A stretch of 64,000 nucleotides of DNA from assembly GCF_014892515.1 (NCBI RefSeq), contig NZ_JADBGR010000082.1, positions 1-64,000 on the forward strand, in the 5' to 3' direction. The notes below the pieces were generated by a model that did not search any database, was not told the DNA's origin, and saw only the letters and a program-made list of their open reading frames with translations. Positions 1-9,708 of this stretch are shown one piece after another (positions within the stretch are counted from its first letter, which is position 1; every line of letters starts with the position of its first letter). Source of the DNA: Myceligenerans pegani (GTDB lineage Bacteria > Actinomycetota > Actinomycetes > Actinomycetales > Cellulomonadaceae). Position numbers and translations under genes: made by a program.

Positions 1-27
1 CAACCACCTGCCCGGCCGGACGAGGGA

Positions 28-384
28 TCAGGAAGCGGCGGTCTCGCGCTTCTCCTTGATCTTCGCCTTCTTGCCGCGCAGGTTACGGAGGTAGTACAGC
101 TTCGCCCGGCGGACGTCACCGCGGGTCACGACCTCGATCGAGTCGATCGTCGGCGCGTGGAGCGGGAACGTACGTTCCACGCCGACACCGAAGCTGATCT
201 TGCGGACGGTGAACGTCTCGCCCACGCCGCCGCCGTGGCGACGGATGACGATGCCCTGGAACGCCTGGACACGGGAGCGGGTGCCCTCGATGACCTTGAC
301 GTTGACCTTCAGGGTGTCACCGGCGCGGAACTCCGGGATGTCGTCGCGCATCGAGGCTGCGTCGACGCTGTCGAGCTTCTGCAT
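28..384 (-). CDS. rplS: 50S ribosomal protein L19
   Basis: Ribosomal protein bL19, a component of the large subunit near the subunit interface. The 118-residue product begins [12 protein letters not shown] and carries the family's [18 protein letters not shown] and RRAKLYYLR blocks, matching the usual length of about 115 residues. The ATG at 384 is preceded by a good GGAGAAG ribosome site, so the longer upstream open frame is not used. It is the last gene of the rpsP-khpA-rimM-trmD-rplS cluster and lies 213 bp from trmD, so it may also have its own promoter, though I see only weak candidates in that gap. Confidence 0.97.
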   Translation of the reverse strand: MQKLDSVDAASMRDDIPEFRAGDTLKVNVKVIEGTRSRVQAFQGIVIRRHGGGVGETFTVRKISFGVGVERTFPLHAPTIDSIEVVTRGDVRRAKLYYLRNLRGKKAKIKEKRETAAS

Positions 385-597
385 CGTTCTTCTCCGTACC
401 TGCCACAGGTCAGGCGCGAATCTCGCGGCCGCGAGGATCCCGCGGCCGACTGGGCTGATGTGAGGTGGCGTGCCGTGCTGACGATCGTGCCGGGTCCGAC
501 CCGGCGGCCGTCCCCCGTGGCAGAGACCTGACCGCCGACGCGCCGAGGACCTATTCTGCCACAACGGCACCGGTCCGACGGCCGCGCCGGTGTGATG

Positions 598-1467
598 TCA
601 CTCGGCCGGCGCGTCCCCGATCGGGGGCGTGGCCACCACGCGCCCGTCGTCGGACACCGTCCACCCGAGCTCCGCGAGCAGCGCGGTGTCGTGCCTGTCG
701 AGCGCCGCCCCGTCGAGCGCGGCGATCATCTCGGGCCGGCGTCCTGCCGTCCGGCGCAGCGCCTCGTCCCGCCGCCACCGGTCGATCCGGGCGTGGTGCC
801 CGGAGAGCAGCACCTCGGGGACGTCGATGCCGTACCACCGGGGCGGCTTGGTGTACACGGGGTACTCGAGCAGCCCCGCGGCCCCGTGCGACTCCTCCAC
901 GAGGGACTCGGGGTTCCCCACCATCCCCGGCACGAGCCGCCCGACCGCCTCGATCATCACGAGCGCCGCGACCTCGCCGCCGTTGAGCACGTAGTCGCCG
1001 ATCGACAGTTCCCGCACGTCGACCCCCATGGCGCGGTAGTGCTCGGCGACCCGCGCGTCGATCCCCTCGTAGCGCCCGCAGGCGAACACGAGATGCTCCG
1101 CGGTCGCGAGGTCCTCGGCGTGCCGCTGCGTGAAGACCTCACCGGACGGCGTCGGCAGGACGAGCGTGCTGCCCGACGGCGATCGCGGCGGGGCCGGCTC
1201 GTGGGACGGCGGCGCCTGCGGGGTGTCCCCCGGCGGGCCCGCCCCCAGGACCTCGTCGAGGGCGCGACCCCAGACATCGGGGCGCATCACCATGCCCGCC
1301 CCGCCGCCGAACGGGGTGTCGTCCACCGTACGGTGGCGGTCCGTGGTCCAGTCCCGCAGGTCATGGACGTGCAGGTCCAGCAGCCCGCGCTGCCGCGCCT
1401 TGCCGACCAGCGACAGGTCGAGGGCCGCGAGGTAGTCCGGGAAGATCGTGACGACGTCGATCCGCAC
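598..1467 (-). CDS. trmD: tRNA (guanine-N1)-methyltransferase TrmD
   Basis: Methylates G37 of tRNAs read by CNN codons, using S-adenosylmethionine, and so prevents frameshifting. The 289-residue protein starts [11 protein letters not shown], has the knot-fold SAM site [12 protein letters not shown] and the [10 protein letters not shown] block. It is longer than the E. coli enzyme because of a proline/serine-rich insert around residues 95-125, as seen in other actinobacteria. I choose the GTG at 1467, one base after the rimM stop, because the protein then starts at the conserved N-terminus; the two genes are clearly coupled. Confidence 0.96.
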   Translation of the reverse strand: MRIDVVTIFPDYLAALDLSLVGKARQRGLLDLHVHDLRDWTTDRHRTVDDTPFGGGAGMVMRPDVWGRALDEVLGAGPPGDTPQAPPSHEPAPPRSPSGSTLVLPTPSGEVFTQRHAEDLATAEHLVFACGRYEGIDARVAEHYRAMGVDVRELSIGDYVLNGGEVAALVMIEAVGRLVPGMVGNPESLVEESHGAAGLLEYPVYTKPPRWYGIDVPEVLLSGHHARIDRWRRDEALRRTAGRRPEMIAALDGAALDRHDTALLAELGWTVSDDGRVVATPPIGDAPAE

Positions 1468-1468
1468 G

Positions 1469-2041
1469 TCAGCCGTCCTCGTCGGGGTCACCGGGGAGTG
1501 CGTCGGGCCCGGCCGTGGTGGCCGAGTCCGCGTTCCGCGCGAGGAGCCCGCCGGGCGGGTCGAGCACGACCCGCCCGGCCGCGACGTCGACCACCGGCAC
1601 GATCGCCTTCACGAACGGGACGAGCGTGCGCGCGGTACCGGCCGGCAGCGGTTCCGACACCACCAGGACGTCGTGGGCGGGCAGGTGGTCGAGCCCGACG
1701 ACCTCGCCGACCACGGTCCCGTCGGTGAGCTCCGCCCGCAGGCCGCGGAGCTCGTGCGGGTACCAGGCATCTTCTTCGTCCGAGGCGTCCACGTCGACCA
1801 CGAGCTCGACGCCGCGCAGGCGCTCGGCGGCCGTACGGTCCGGCGCCTCGGCGAACATCACCACCCACCGGTCCTGGTGCACGCGGGCCCGGGTCACGGT
1901 CAGCGGCCCGGCCTCGGCCGGTACGGTCCGCAGGACCTGGCCCACGCCGAGGCGTTCGGCGGGATCGTCGGTCCGCAGGTCCAGCGTGACCTCGCCCTTC
2001 AGTCCGTGAGCGCGCCCGATCCGGGCGACGGTCAGCTCCAT
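1469..2041 (-). CDS. rimM: Ribosome maturation factor RimM
   Basis: 16S processing factor that binds S19 in the 30S head and helps 30S assembly. The 190-residue product has the N-terminal RimM domain ([16 protein letters not shown]) and the C-terminal PRC-barrel domain containing the LPAHDVLVV and [12 protein letters not shown] blocks. The ATG at 2041 has a GAGGAG ribosome site six bases upstream. It is followed after one base by trmD. A strong hairpin with a T-rich tail lies between khpA and this gene, so part of transcription from upstream may stop before rimM. Confidence 0.95.
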   Translation of the reverse strand: MELTVARIGRAHGLKGEVTLDLRTDDPAERLGVGQVLRTVPAEAGPLTVTRARVHQDRWVVMFAEAPDRTAAERLRGVELVVDVDASDEEDAWYPHELRGLRAELTDGTVVGEVVGLDHLPAHDVLVVSEPLPAGTARTLVPFVKAIVPVVDVAAGRVVLDPPGGLLARNADSATTAGPDALPGDPDEDG

Positions 2042-2112
2042 CTGAGACTCCTCGGTTCGTGGTGCGAGCTTCGGCCCGCCGCCCCACCGTGCCGCACGCT
2101 CCGCGGCGGGGC

Positions 2113-2148
2113 AAAAGAAGCGGGGCCCGGTCCTCGGACCGGGCCCCG
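2113..2148 (-). terminator. Rho-independent-type terminator between khpA and rimM
   Basis: Positions 2121-2133 and 2136-2148 form a perfect 13-bp stem (CGGGGCCCGGTCC) around a two-base centre. On the minus strand it is followed by CTTCTTTTGC (2111-2120). It lies 20 bp after the khpA stop. This is an unusual place for a strong terminator, inside a cluster normally read as one operon, and suggests attenuation. Confidence 0.7.
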
Positions 2149-2169
2149 TGCGTTCGTTCGCGCCCTTCG

Positions 2170-2409
2170 TCAGCGCCGGTCGACGTCCACGACGTCGACG
2201 CGAACCGAGCCGTCGGCCGCCAGCGCGCCGACGACCGATCGCAGTGCGCGTGCCGTCCGGCCGCCCCTGCCGATGACACGGCCCAGGTCGTCCGGGTGCA
2301 CCCGGACCTCGAGCAGGTCGCCCCTGCGCAGCGTCTTCGCGGACACGCGGACGTCGTCCGGGTTGTCGACGATCCCGCGCACCAGGTGCTCGAGGGCCTC
2401 CGCGAGCAT
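2170..2409 (-). CDS. khpA: KH-domain RNA-binding protein (KhpA-type)
   Basis: A 79-residue single type-II KH domain protein; the GxxG RNA-binding loop is seen in VIGRGGRTARALR. In Gram-positive bacteria these proteins bind RNA together with a Jag/KhpB partner and influence division and small-RNA biology. The ATG shares one base with the rpsP stop (TGATG), so translation is coupled. This position between rpsP and rimM is conserved in many actinobacteria. Confidence 0.92.
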   Translation of the reverse strand: MLAEALEHLVRGIVDNPDDVRVSAKTLRRGDLLEVRVHPDDLGRVIGRGGRTARALRSVVGALAADGSVRVDVVDVDRR

Positions 2410-2831
2410 CAGGCCTCGGTCTCGGCCGGGGTCTCGGCGTCCTCCGCCGGGGCGGCGTCGGCCTTGGCGGCGGCGTCGGCCTTGGCCTTCTCGGCCTCGG
2501 CGTGCACGGCGTCGATCGCGGCGGAGGCGTCGCCCTTCTCACCCTTGGTCTTCAGGGTGCCCTCGGCGCCCGGCAGGCCCTTGAACTTCTGCCAGTCGCC
2601 CGTCACCTTGAGCAGGGCGGTGACCTGCTCGGTCGGCTGCGCACCGACACCGAGCCAGTACTGCGCGCGCTCGGAGTCGATCTCGATGAGGGACGGCTCC
2701 TCGGTGGGGTGGTACTTGCCGATCTCCTCGATCGCACGACCGTCGCGCTTGGTCCGCGAGTCCATGACGACGACGCGGTAGTAGGGCGCACGGATCTTGC
2801 CGAAGCGCTTCAGACGAATCTTGGTGGCCAC
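2409..2831 (-). CDS. rpsP: 30S ribosomal protein S16
   Basis: Ribosomal protein bS16 of the small subunit. The GTG at 2831 gives [18 protein letters not shown], the classic N-terminus, and has an AGGAGA ribosome site. The 140-residue product is about 50 residues longer than the E. coli protein because of a C-terminal tail rich in alanine, glutamate and lysine, an actinobacterial trait. First gene of its operon; a promoter candidate lies about 130 bp upstream. Confidence 0.97.
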   Translation of the reverse strand: MATKIRLKRFGKIRAPYYRVVVMDSRTKRDGRAIEEIGKYHPTEEPSLIEIDSERAQYWLGVGAQPTEQVTALLKVTGDWQKFKGLPGAEGTLKTKGEKGDASAAIDAVHAEAEKAKADAAAKADAAPAEDAETPAETEA

Positions 2832-2958
2832 GAAGTGGTCTCTCCTGGTTCTCAGAATGGGGTGACCCGTCCAGCCGGCCGTGGGGGTGGTCCGGTGGGT
2901 GAGGTCGGGACCGGGTGCGTGCGGGTGAGAGGGGCCCGGGCGCACCGAGTACCCGGAT

Positions 2959-2988
2959 ATTGTGCCAGACCTGGCACCCGCTGACCAA
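2959..2988 (-). promoter_or_regulatory. Candidate promoter with palindrome, rpsP operon
   Basis: On the minus strand TTGGTC (2983-2988) and CACAAT (2959-2964) are 18 bp apart and could be -35 and -10 elements. The spacer overlaps a perfect inverted repeat, GTGCCAG-AC-CTGGCAC (2962-2977), which is a candidate operator. The rest of the gap 2832-3036 shows nothing else I can name. Confidence 0.4.
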
Positions 2989-3036
2989 GGCGACCGGTCC
3001 CGAGCCGCCGAAGGCGTAGCTGCGGCTCCGGGAAAC

Positions 3037-4152
3037 TCAGTACAGCTCGCCGCGCAGCACGATCGCCGTCGGGTACCGCAGGACATCGATGTTCTCGCGC
3101 GGATCCTCCGGGTACACCACGAGGTCGGCGCTCGATCCCTCGACGACGGCCCCCAGTCCGAGGAACGAGCGCGCCCGCCAGGACGCCATCGCCACGACCT
3201 CGGCGGCAGGCACACCGGCGGCCACGAGTTCCGCGCACTCGTCGGCGATACGCCCGTGCCCGATGGTGCCGCCCGCGTCCGTCCCGACGAGCAGCCGCAC
3301 GCCGGCGTCGTAGAAGTCGCGTACCTGCTGGTAGCGGCGGGCGTGCAAGTGCCGCATCCGCTTCGCGAACACCGGGTACCTCGGCTCGGCCTGCGCCGCG
3401 ATCGCCTCGAACTGCGCTACCTGGAGCAGCGTCGGCGTCACCGCGACCCCCGCCTCCGCGGCCCGCGAGATCTGTTCGGCCGTCATGCCGGTGCCGTGCT
3501 CGATACCGTCCACGCCGGCGTCGAGCAGGGCGTCGACCGTCTCGGTCGCGAACGTGTGCACGGTGACACGCGCCGCCTCCGCGTGCGCGGCGGCCACCGC
3601 ACGCGCCAGCACGTCGCCGGGCCAGAGCGGGGTCAGGTCACCGCCTTCCGGGAGCGACCGGTCGATCCAGTCCCCGACGAGCTTGACCCAGCCGTCGCCG
3701 CGCAGGGCCTCCTCGCGGACCGCGGCGGGTAGTTCGGCCGGATCGTCCAGTTCGCGCGCGAAGTTCCGCAGGTAGCGCCTGGCGAGCGCCAGATGCGTCC
3801 CGGCGCGGATGAGCCGAGGCAGGTCACCACGCGCCTGCACCCACCTCGTGTCCGACGGCGAGCCGGCGTCCCGCACCACGAGCACGCCCGAGTCCCGGTC
3901 GGCGACGGCCTGGCGCGCGGCGACGTCGTGCGGGACGGCGCCCTCGGCGGCCAGGCCGATGTGGCAGTGGGCGTCCACGAGACCCGGCAGCGCCCAGCCC
4001 TCGATCACGCGCATGCCCGCGCCCTGGGCCGAGGGCCGGGTCAGGCTGACCCGGCCGCCCCGCACCCAGAGGTCGCCGAGCTCGCGGTCGTCGTCCAGGA
4101 GAACGTTTCCGCGGATGTGCAGGGTCGGGGCGTCCGACACGGGGACTCTCAC
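3037..4152 (-). CDS. Amidohydrolase family protein
   Basis: Metal-dependent hydrolase of the amidohydrolase superfamily, nearest in pattern to the imidazolonepropionase/prolidase-like group. The 371-residue protein has the metal-binding DAHCHIG motif, VHTFA and GIEHGTG histidines, and LLVGTDAGG for the catalytic aspartate, then a typical C-terminal beta-sandwich strand ([11 protein letters not shown]). No signal peptide is seen. The GTG start overlaps the ffh stop by four bases (GTGA), so it is probably translated after ffh. The substrate cannot be told from the sequence. Confidence 0.85.
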   Translation of the reverse strand: MRVPVSDAPTLHIRGNVLLDDDRELGDLWVRGGRVSLTRPSAQGAGMRVIEGWALPGLVDAHCHIGLAAEGAVPHDVAARQAVADRDSGVLVVRDAGSPSDTRWVQARGDLPRLIRAGTHLALARRYLRNFARELDDPAELPAAVREEALRGDGWVKLVGDWIDRSLPEGGDLTPLWPGDVLARAVAAAHAEAARVTVHTFATETVDALLDAGVDGIEHGTGMTAEQISRAAEAGVAVTPTLLQVAQFEAIAAQAEPRYPVFAKRMRHLHARRYQQVRDFYDAGVRLLVGTDAGGTIGHGRIADECAELVAAGVPAAEVVAMASWRARSFLGLGAVVEGSSADLVVYPEDPRENIDVLRYPTAIVLRGELY

Positions 4153-5783
4153 CTGTCCAGGAACTTGCCGAGCTGTTTCTCGAGCGCCTCCATGTCCGGC
4201 GGGGCCTGGTCGTCGCCGGCCTTGCCGAACGCCGCGCCGGCCGGTGCGGACGACTGCCGGCGGCCGCCCCCGAGCGCGCGCTGCATCGCCTCACGCTCCT
4301 GCTGTGCCCGCTTCGCGGGGTTCCCCGACTTTCCCTTCTTCTTCTTCGGGGGCTGGGTCTTGCCGCGCGACTTCTTCCCCATGCCCATGCCCGGCCCGCC
4401 CGGCATCGCGGGCATTCCGCCGGGGCCCATGCCCGGCATGCCGCCGCCCCGCCCCATCTGCTTCATCATCTTCTGGGCCTGCGAGAACCTGTCGAGCAGC
4501 TGGTTGACGGCGTTGGCCGAAGTGCCGGAGCCGCGGGCGATCCGCGCGCGCCGCGAGCCGTTGATGATCTTCGGGTTGTCCCGCTCGGCCGGCGTCATCG
4601 ACCGGACGATCGCCTCGATGCGATCGACCTCGCGCTCGTCGAACTGGTCGAGCTGCTCGCGCATCTGGCCCATGCCAGGCAGCATGCCGAGCATCTTCTT
4701 CATCGAGCCCATGTTCTTCAGCTGCTGCATCTGCACCAGGAAGTCCGCCAGCGTGAAGTCCTCGCCGGTGGCCACCTTCTGGGCCATCTTCTCGGCCTGC
4801 TCGGCGTCGAACGCCTTCTCGGCCTGTTCGATCAGGGTGAGGACGTCACCCATGTCGAGGATGCGGGACGCCATCCGGTCGGGGTGGAAGACCTCGAAGT
4901 CGGTCAGCTTCTCGCCCACGGAGGCGAACATGATCGGCCGGCCGGTCACCTGTGCGACCGACAGCGCCGCACCACCGCGCGCGTCGCCGTCCAGCTTGGA
5001 CAGCACGACGCCGGTGAAGTCGACGCCGTCGGCGAACGCCTTCGCCGTGTTCACCGCGTCCTGGCCGATCATGGCGTCGATGACGAACAGGACCTCGTCC
5101 GGCGTGATCGCGTCGCGGATGTCCGAGGCCTGCTTCATCAGGACCTCGTCGATGCCGAGCCGGCCCGCGGTGTCCACGATGACGACGTCGTGCAGCTTGG
5201 CGCGTGCCTCCGCCACACCGTCGCGCGCGACGGCGACAGGGTCACCGATCAGCGGCGCGTCGGCGGCGGGGTCGTCGGCCGACGCCGTGTTGCCCGGGTG
5301 CGGCGCGAAGACGGGCACGCCCGCGCGCTCGGCGACCACGGAGAGCTGGTTCACCGCGTTCGGCCGCTGCAGGTCGGCGGCGACCAGGAGCGGCGTGTGC
5401 CCCTGGTCCTTCAGCGCGAGCGCCAGCTTGCCGGCGAGCGTCGTCTTGCCGGCACCCTGCAGGCCCGCGAGCATGATCACGGTGGGCGGCGTCTTGGCCA
5501 GGTTCAGCGGCCGGGTCCGACCGCCCAGGATCTCGACCAGCTCGTCGTTGACGATCTTGACGACCTGCTGCGCCGGGTTGAGCGCCCCCGACACCTCCGC
5601 CGACAGCGCCCGCTCCCGTACGGCCCTGGTGAACTCACGCACCACGGGCACGGCGACGTCCGCGTCGAGCAGCGCGCGCCGGATCTCGCGCACGGTGGCA
5701 TCGATGTCCGCCTCCGAGAGGCGCCCGCGCGCGCGCAGGTTCTTGAACGTCTGGGTCAGCCGGTCGGACAGGGAGTTGAACAC
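4149..5783 (-). CDS. ffh: Signal recognition particle protein Ffh
   Basis: GTPase of the signal recognition particle; binds 4.5S RNA and signal sequences and docks with FtsY. The 544-residue product starts MFNSLSDRLTQTF from a GTG at 5783. The N and G domains carry GLQGAGKTT (about 107-115), VDTAGR and SKLDGDARGG; the C-terminal M domain is methionine and glycine rich, followed by a lysine-rich tail (KKSRGKTQPPKKKKGK). A small insert in the G domain (around ADDPAADAPLIGDP) is not in the E. coli protein. It runs into the amidohydrolase gene. Confidence 0.97.
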   Translation of the reverse strand: MFNSLSDRLTQTFKNLRARGRLSEADIDATVREIRRALLDADVAVPVVREFTRAVRERALSAEVSGALNPAQQVVKIVNDELVEILGGRTRPLNLAKTPPTVIMLAGLQGAGKTTLAGKLALALKDQGHTPLLVAADLQRPNAVNQLSVVAERAGVPVFAPHPGNTASADDPAADAPLIGDPVAVARDGVAEARAKLHDVVIVDTAGRLGIDEVLMKQASDIRDAITPDEVLFVIDAMIGQDAVNTAKAFADGVDFTGVVLSKLDGDARGGAALSVAQVTGRPIMFASVGEKLTDFEVFHPDRMASRILDMGDVLTLIEQAEKAFDAEQAEKMAQKVATGEDFTLADFLVQMQQLKNMGSMKKMLGMLPGMGQMREQLDQFDEREVDRIEAIVRSMTPAERDNPKIINGSRRARIARGSGTSANAVNQLLDRFSQAQKMMKQMGRGGGMPGMGPGGMPAMPGGPGMGMGKKSRGKTQPPKKKKGKSGNPAKRAQQEREAMQRALGGGRRQSSAPAGAAFGKAGDDQAPPDMEALEKQLGKFLDR

Positions 5784-5839
5784 GGGGTCCAGGGTACTTG
5801 AGCAACCGCGCCGGGCCGCTCGCCGCGGCAGCATGTCCC

Positions 5840-5872
5840 GCACCACATCCGCCGCCCCGGCGGATGTGGTGC
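5840..5872 (-). terminator. Hairpin terminator after glnD
   Basis: A perfect 14-bp stem, GCACCACATCCGCC (5840-5853) with its complement (5859-5872) around a five-base loop, lies one base after the glnD stop. There is no T-run, as is common for actinobacterial terminators. It separates glnD from ffh. Confidence 0.65.
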
Positions 5873-5873
5873 G

Positions 5874-7697
5874 TCAGCCGCCCAGGGCGGAGCGGGCCCT
5901 GCCGGTGAGGTCGTCCACCAGGCTGGCCCGCCAGGGGGTCCATGCCTTGGGGCCGAGCGACGTCGTGTCCGCCTCCGTGAGGAGCCGCAGGACGTCCAGG
6001 AGATCGGCGCGGTGGTCGACGGCCTCGAGCAGCGCCTCCAGCGTCTCCGGGTCGTCGTGGTCGCCGCTCACCGCCAGCTCCGAGAGCACCAGGTGGTGCC
6101 GGACAAGCCGGGCGACGTCGTCGGACACCGCGCGGTCGAAGCCCATGCGACGCATGATCGCCGGCACGCGGCGCGCCCCCTCGACCGAGTGGTCGGGCGC
6201 TCCGCGCACCTTGCCGATGTCGTGCAGGAGTGCGGACAGGAGGAGCACGTCGCCCCCGCCGGCGTTCCCGCCGGCGTCCGGGCCGGTCGCGCGGCCCGCG
6301 TCGGCGGGCGCGCCGAACGTCGCGCCGCGCTTGAGCCGGGCGGCGAGGCGCGCCGTCTCCACGAGATGGCGGTCCACGGTGTGCCGGTGGATCGCGGCAC
6401 GCTGGGGACGGTTGCGCACGTCGGCCCATTCAGGGATCCACGTGGTCACGACCCCGGCCAGGTCGAGCGCCTCCCACACGGGCACCTGCGCGCTGCCCGA
6501 GGCGAGCAGGGCGAGCAGGTGGGCACGCGCGGCCGGCGGCCAGGGCTCGGGCAGCGGCGGGCAGTCGCGCAGGGACGAGATCGTCACCGGAGAGAGGTGG
6601 AGGCCGGTGCGCGCCGCCGTGGCGGCCGCCCGCAGGGACAGCTGAGGATCCGACGCCGGCCGCGCGTCCACCCCCAGCACCAGCTCGCCGTCGTGCTCCA
6701 CCAGGCCGTCACCGACCGGGCGCAGGCGCGGCGGCTTCATGCGCCCCCGGATGATCAGGGGCTTGCCGATCGGCCTGCGGTCCAGGGCCTTGCGCGCGCG
6801 GCGCACGGTCGAGTCCAGCGCGTACGAGATCTCCCGGCCGGCCGCGGCGAGGCTCGCGAGGAGGTCGTCGCCGTCGTCGTAGCCGCAGCGGTCGGCGACC
6901 TCGTCGAGGTCGGCCAGCAGCAGGCGCGTGGTGCGGCGGCGGGCCGTCACCTGGAGGGCGTCGCGCACGTCGAGCAGGTGGGTGTACGCGTCGTCGACCG
7001 TGCCGTGCGGACGGTCGGTCAGCCAGGTCGCGGCGAGCGCCGACAGCACCACGGCGTCCCGGATGCCGCCGCGGGCCTCCTTGAGATCCGGCTCGATGAG
7101 GTAGGCGAGCTCGCCGGAGCGTTCCGCGCGCTCGCGCACGGTCCCGAGGAGTTCCGGGAGGCGACGGCGTGCCGCGTCCCGCCAGTCGGTGAGGACACCG
7201 GTCGCGGCGCGGTGCACGAGCGCGGTGTCGCCCGCCATCGCGTGCACGTCGAGCCACGAGACGGCCGCCGGCAGGTCCTTGGACGCCACCTTGCGGCACT
7301 GCGCGAGGGAACGGACGGAGTGGTCGAGGTCGACGCCGGAGTCCCACAGGGGGTACCAGAGGCGCTCCGCGACCCGGGCGAGCTGCTCGTCGGTGTGGGT
7401 GCGGCCGTCGTGCACGAGCACGAGGTCGAGGTCGCTCATCGGCCCCATGTCGCCGCGGCCGAGGCTGCCGACGGCGGCCAGCGCGACGCCGGTGCCCGGG
7501 ACGTCCTCGACCGCGTACTCCCAGAGCGCGGTGAGCCGGTCCGTCACGTGCCGGACGAGGGCGGCGCGGCGCTCCCGGCCCGGTGTGCCGTTGCCCGACG
7601 GCGTGCCTGTGGCCTCCGCGGCGATGGCCAGCAGTTCGTCGCGGAGGCCCCGCACCCCGTGCGTGGGATGCGGGGCCTCCGGTGAGCCCTGCGGCAC
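5874..7697 (-). CDS. glnD: PII uridylyl/adenylyltransferase GlnD, lacking C-terminal ACT domains
   Basis: Modifies the PII protein at its T-loop tyrosine according to nitrogen status. The product has the nucleotidyltransferase motif GSLGRGD...SDLDLV (about 77-93) and an HD domain (LLHDIGK, about 490-496). It stops at residue 607, roughly where the first of the two glutamine-sensing ACT domains of other GlnD proteins would begin, and a terminator follows at once. The GTG at 7697, one base after the glnB stop, is the likely start, but a 17-bp hairpin covers codons 6-19, so a start further in (GTG at 7655) cannot be excluded. Confidence 0.88.
   Translation of the reverse strand: MPQGSPEAPHPTHGVRGLRDELLAIAAEATGTPSGNGTPGRERRAALVRHVTDRLTALWEYAVEDVPGTGVALAAVGSLGRGDMGPMSDLDLVLVHDGRTHTDEQLARVAERLWYPLWDSGVDLDHSVRSLAQCRKVASKDLPAAVSWLDVHAMAGDTALVHRAATGVLTDWRDAARRRLPELLGTVRERAERSGELAYLIEPDLKEARGGIRDAVVLSALAATWLTDRPHGTVDDAYTHLLDVRDALQVTARRRTTRLLLADLDEVADRCGYDDGDDLLASLAAAGREISYALDSTVRRARKALDRRPIGKPLIIRGRMKPPRLRPVGDGLVEHDGELVLGVDARPASDPQLSLRAAATAARTGLHLSPVTISSLRDCPPLPEPWPPAARAHLLALLASGSAQVPVWEALDLAGVVTTWIPEWADVRNRPQRAAIHRHTVDRHLVETARLAARLKRGATFGAPADAGRATGPDAGGNAGGGDVLLLSALLHDIGKVRGAPDHSVEGARRVPAIMRRMGFDRAVSDDVARLVRHHLVLSELAVSGDHDDPETLEALLEAVDHRADLLDVLRLLTEADTTSLGPKAWTPWRASLVDDLTGRARSALGG
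7642..7681 (-). terminator. 17-bp hairpin at the glnB-glnD junction
   Basis: Positions 7642-7658 pair with 7665-7681 around a six-base loop; on the minus-strand RNA the only non-Watson-Crick pair is a G-U. The hairpin lies inside the first codons of glnD if the GTG at 7697 is used. It may act as an attenuator that lowers GlnD output relative to PII. Confidence 0.5.
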
Positions 7698-7698
7698 G

Positions 7699-8049
<351 letters not shown>

Positions 8050-8083
8050 CTAGTCGTAAGGTCCCTGTCCCGGCCCGGCCGGG

Positions 8084-9403
8084 TCAGCGAACCTCGGTGA
8101 TGGTCGAGCCGACACCTTCGTACGCCGTCTCACCGTGCACGGCGAGGTCGATCCCGTCGACCTCCTCCTGCTCGGTGACACGCCAGCCGAGGGTGACCTT
8201 GAGGACCAGTGCGATCAGGTACGTGACGACGAACGAGAACACGATCGCGACGAGCGCGGCGATGATCTGCGACACGAGCTGGATCGCACCGCCACCGTAG
8301 AAGAGGCCCTCCAGGCCGCCGTTCTCCTCGCCGATGCCGGCCCACCAGGTGTTCGCGCCGTCGGCCGCCGTCGCGAACAGGCCGATCAGTACGGTACCGA
8401 CGAGGCCGGACACCAGGTGGACGCCCACCACGTCGAGCGAGTCGTCGTAGCCGAACTTGTACTTGAGGCCGACCGCCAGGGCGGATGCGACACCCGCCGC
8501 GGCACCGATGACGAGCGAACCGTAGATGTCGACCGACGCGGCGGCCGGCGTGATCGCCACGAGGCCCGCGACGACGCCGGACGCGGCACCCAGCGAGGTG
8601 CTCGCGCCGTCGCGGAACTTCTCGGTGACGAGCCAGGCGAGCATCGCGGCGCAGGTGGCGACGGTCGTGTTGATCCACGCGCGGCCGGACGTGCCGTCGG
8701 CCGCGAACTCGGAGCCGGCGTTGAAGCCGAACCAGCCGAACCACAGGAGCGCGGCGCCGAGCATGACGAAGGGCAGGTTGTGCGGGCGCATCGGCTCGGT
8801 GCCGAAGCCCTTGCGCTTGCCGACCACGAGCACCAGGGCGAGCGCGGCCGCACCGGCGTTGATGTGCACCACGGTGCCGCCGGCGAAGTCGATCGGCGCC
8901 GAGAGTGCCGCCGCGATCGGGCCGTCCGTGCCGAGCAGGCCGCCGCCCCACACCATGTGCGCGACCGGGATGTAGACGAGCGTGACCCAGAGGATCGCGA
9001 AGACGATCCACGTGCCGAACTTGACGCGGTCGGCGACCGCACCCGAGATCAGGGCGACCGTGATGATCGCGAACGTCGCCTGGAACGACGCGGCGACGAG
9101 TGCCGGGACGCCGGAGCCGAACATGAGCGAGTCGGCGTCGTTGATCACCAGGCCGAAGTACTGCGTCGGGTCGCCGATGATTCCGCCGATGTCGTTGCCG
9201 AACGTCATCGAGTAGCCGTACAGCGCCCAGAGGACTCCGACGACGCCGATCGAGACGAAGCTCATCATCATCATGTTCAGGACGCTCTTCCCGCGCACCA
9301 TACCGCCGTAGAAGAACGCCAGTCCCGGCGTCATCAGCAGCACGAGCGAGGAGGCGGTGAGCATCCAGGCAGTGTTGCCACTGTCCAGTGCGAACTCTTC
9401 CAT
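8084..9403 (-). CDS. amtB: Ammonium transporter AmtB
   Basis: Trimeric membrane channel for ammonium. The 439-residue protein has about 11 membrane segments and the Amt signatures PGLAFFYGG, NAGAAALALVLVVG and HLVSGLVGTVLIGL (with the pore histidine). The ATG at 9403 is chosen over two upstream candidates because it has a GAGAGG ribosome site seven bases upstream and gives the usual N-terminus without a leader. First gene of amtB-glnB-glnD; likely induced by nitrogen limitation through GlnR. Confidence 0.95.
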   Translation of the reverse strand: MEEFALDSGNTAWMLTASSLVLLMTPGLAFFYGGMVRGKSVLNMMMMSFVSIGVVGVLWALYGYSMTFGNDIGGIIGDPTQYFGLVINDADSLMFGSGVPALVAASFQATFAIITVALISGAVADRVKFGTWIVFAILWVTLVYIPVAHMVWGGGLLGTDGPIAAALSAPIDFAGGTVVHINAGAAALALVLVVGKRKGFGTEPMRPHNLPFVMLGAALLWFGWFGFNAGSEFAADGTSGRAWINTTVATCAAMLAWLVTEKFRDGASTSLGAASGVVAGLVAITPAAASVDIYGSLVIGAAAGVASALAVGLKYKFGYDDSLDVVGVHLVSGLVGTVLIGLFATAADGANTWWAGIGEENGGLEGLFYGGGAIQLVSQIIAALVAIVFSFVVTYLIALVLKVTLGWRVTEQEEVDGIDLAVHGETAYEGVGSTITEVR

Positions 9404-9465
9404 CCGTTTGCCTCTCTCCATGCCAGCCGGGGGTGGCTGGTCGGTGATCACGCTCCCCAAGTGTC

Positions 9466-9503
9466 GTTACACGGGACCGGCACCGATGTTACGGATATGT
9501 GAC
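9466..9503 (-). promoter_or_regulatory. Candidate GlnR-binding site upstream of amtB
   Basis: On the minus strand GTCAC (9499-9503), GTAAC (9488-9492) and GTAAC (9466-9470) are spaced at 11 and 22 bases, the phasing of actinobacterial GlnR sites (GTnAC-n6-GaAAC repeated). The third block at 9477-9481 does not match. The site lies about 65-100 bp before the amtB start. The rest of the 305-bp gap 9404-9708 shows nothing further. Confidence 0.55.
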
Positions 9504-9708
9504 GCAGTGCGAAAGAGTGTAAATACTTGATTTCGCGAGCGCGCTGGGTGAAATGTCCGCCGCCATTGTGATTCGATCGTGATGCCAGCGCTACCCGTCC
9601 GTGACTTCACACGGTCTTCAGAGTTTTCTCACCATTTGGACACGCCTGCATCCCGGGGCAACCATGACCGCTTCTTGACCTGGAGTCAGCCGAGTTCGCA
9701 GCGCACTC

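Noticed and set aside
385-597. Separate rplS promoter
   Set aside because: Only weak -10/-35 matches are present in the gap, not enough to list as a feature.
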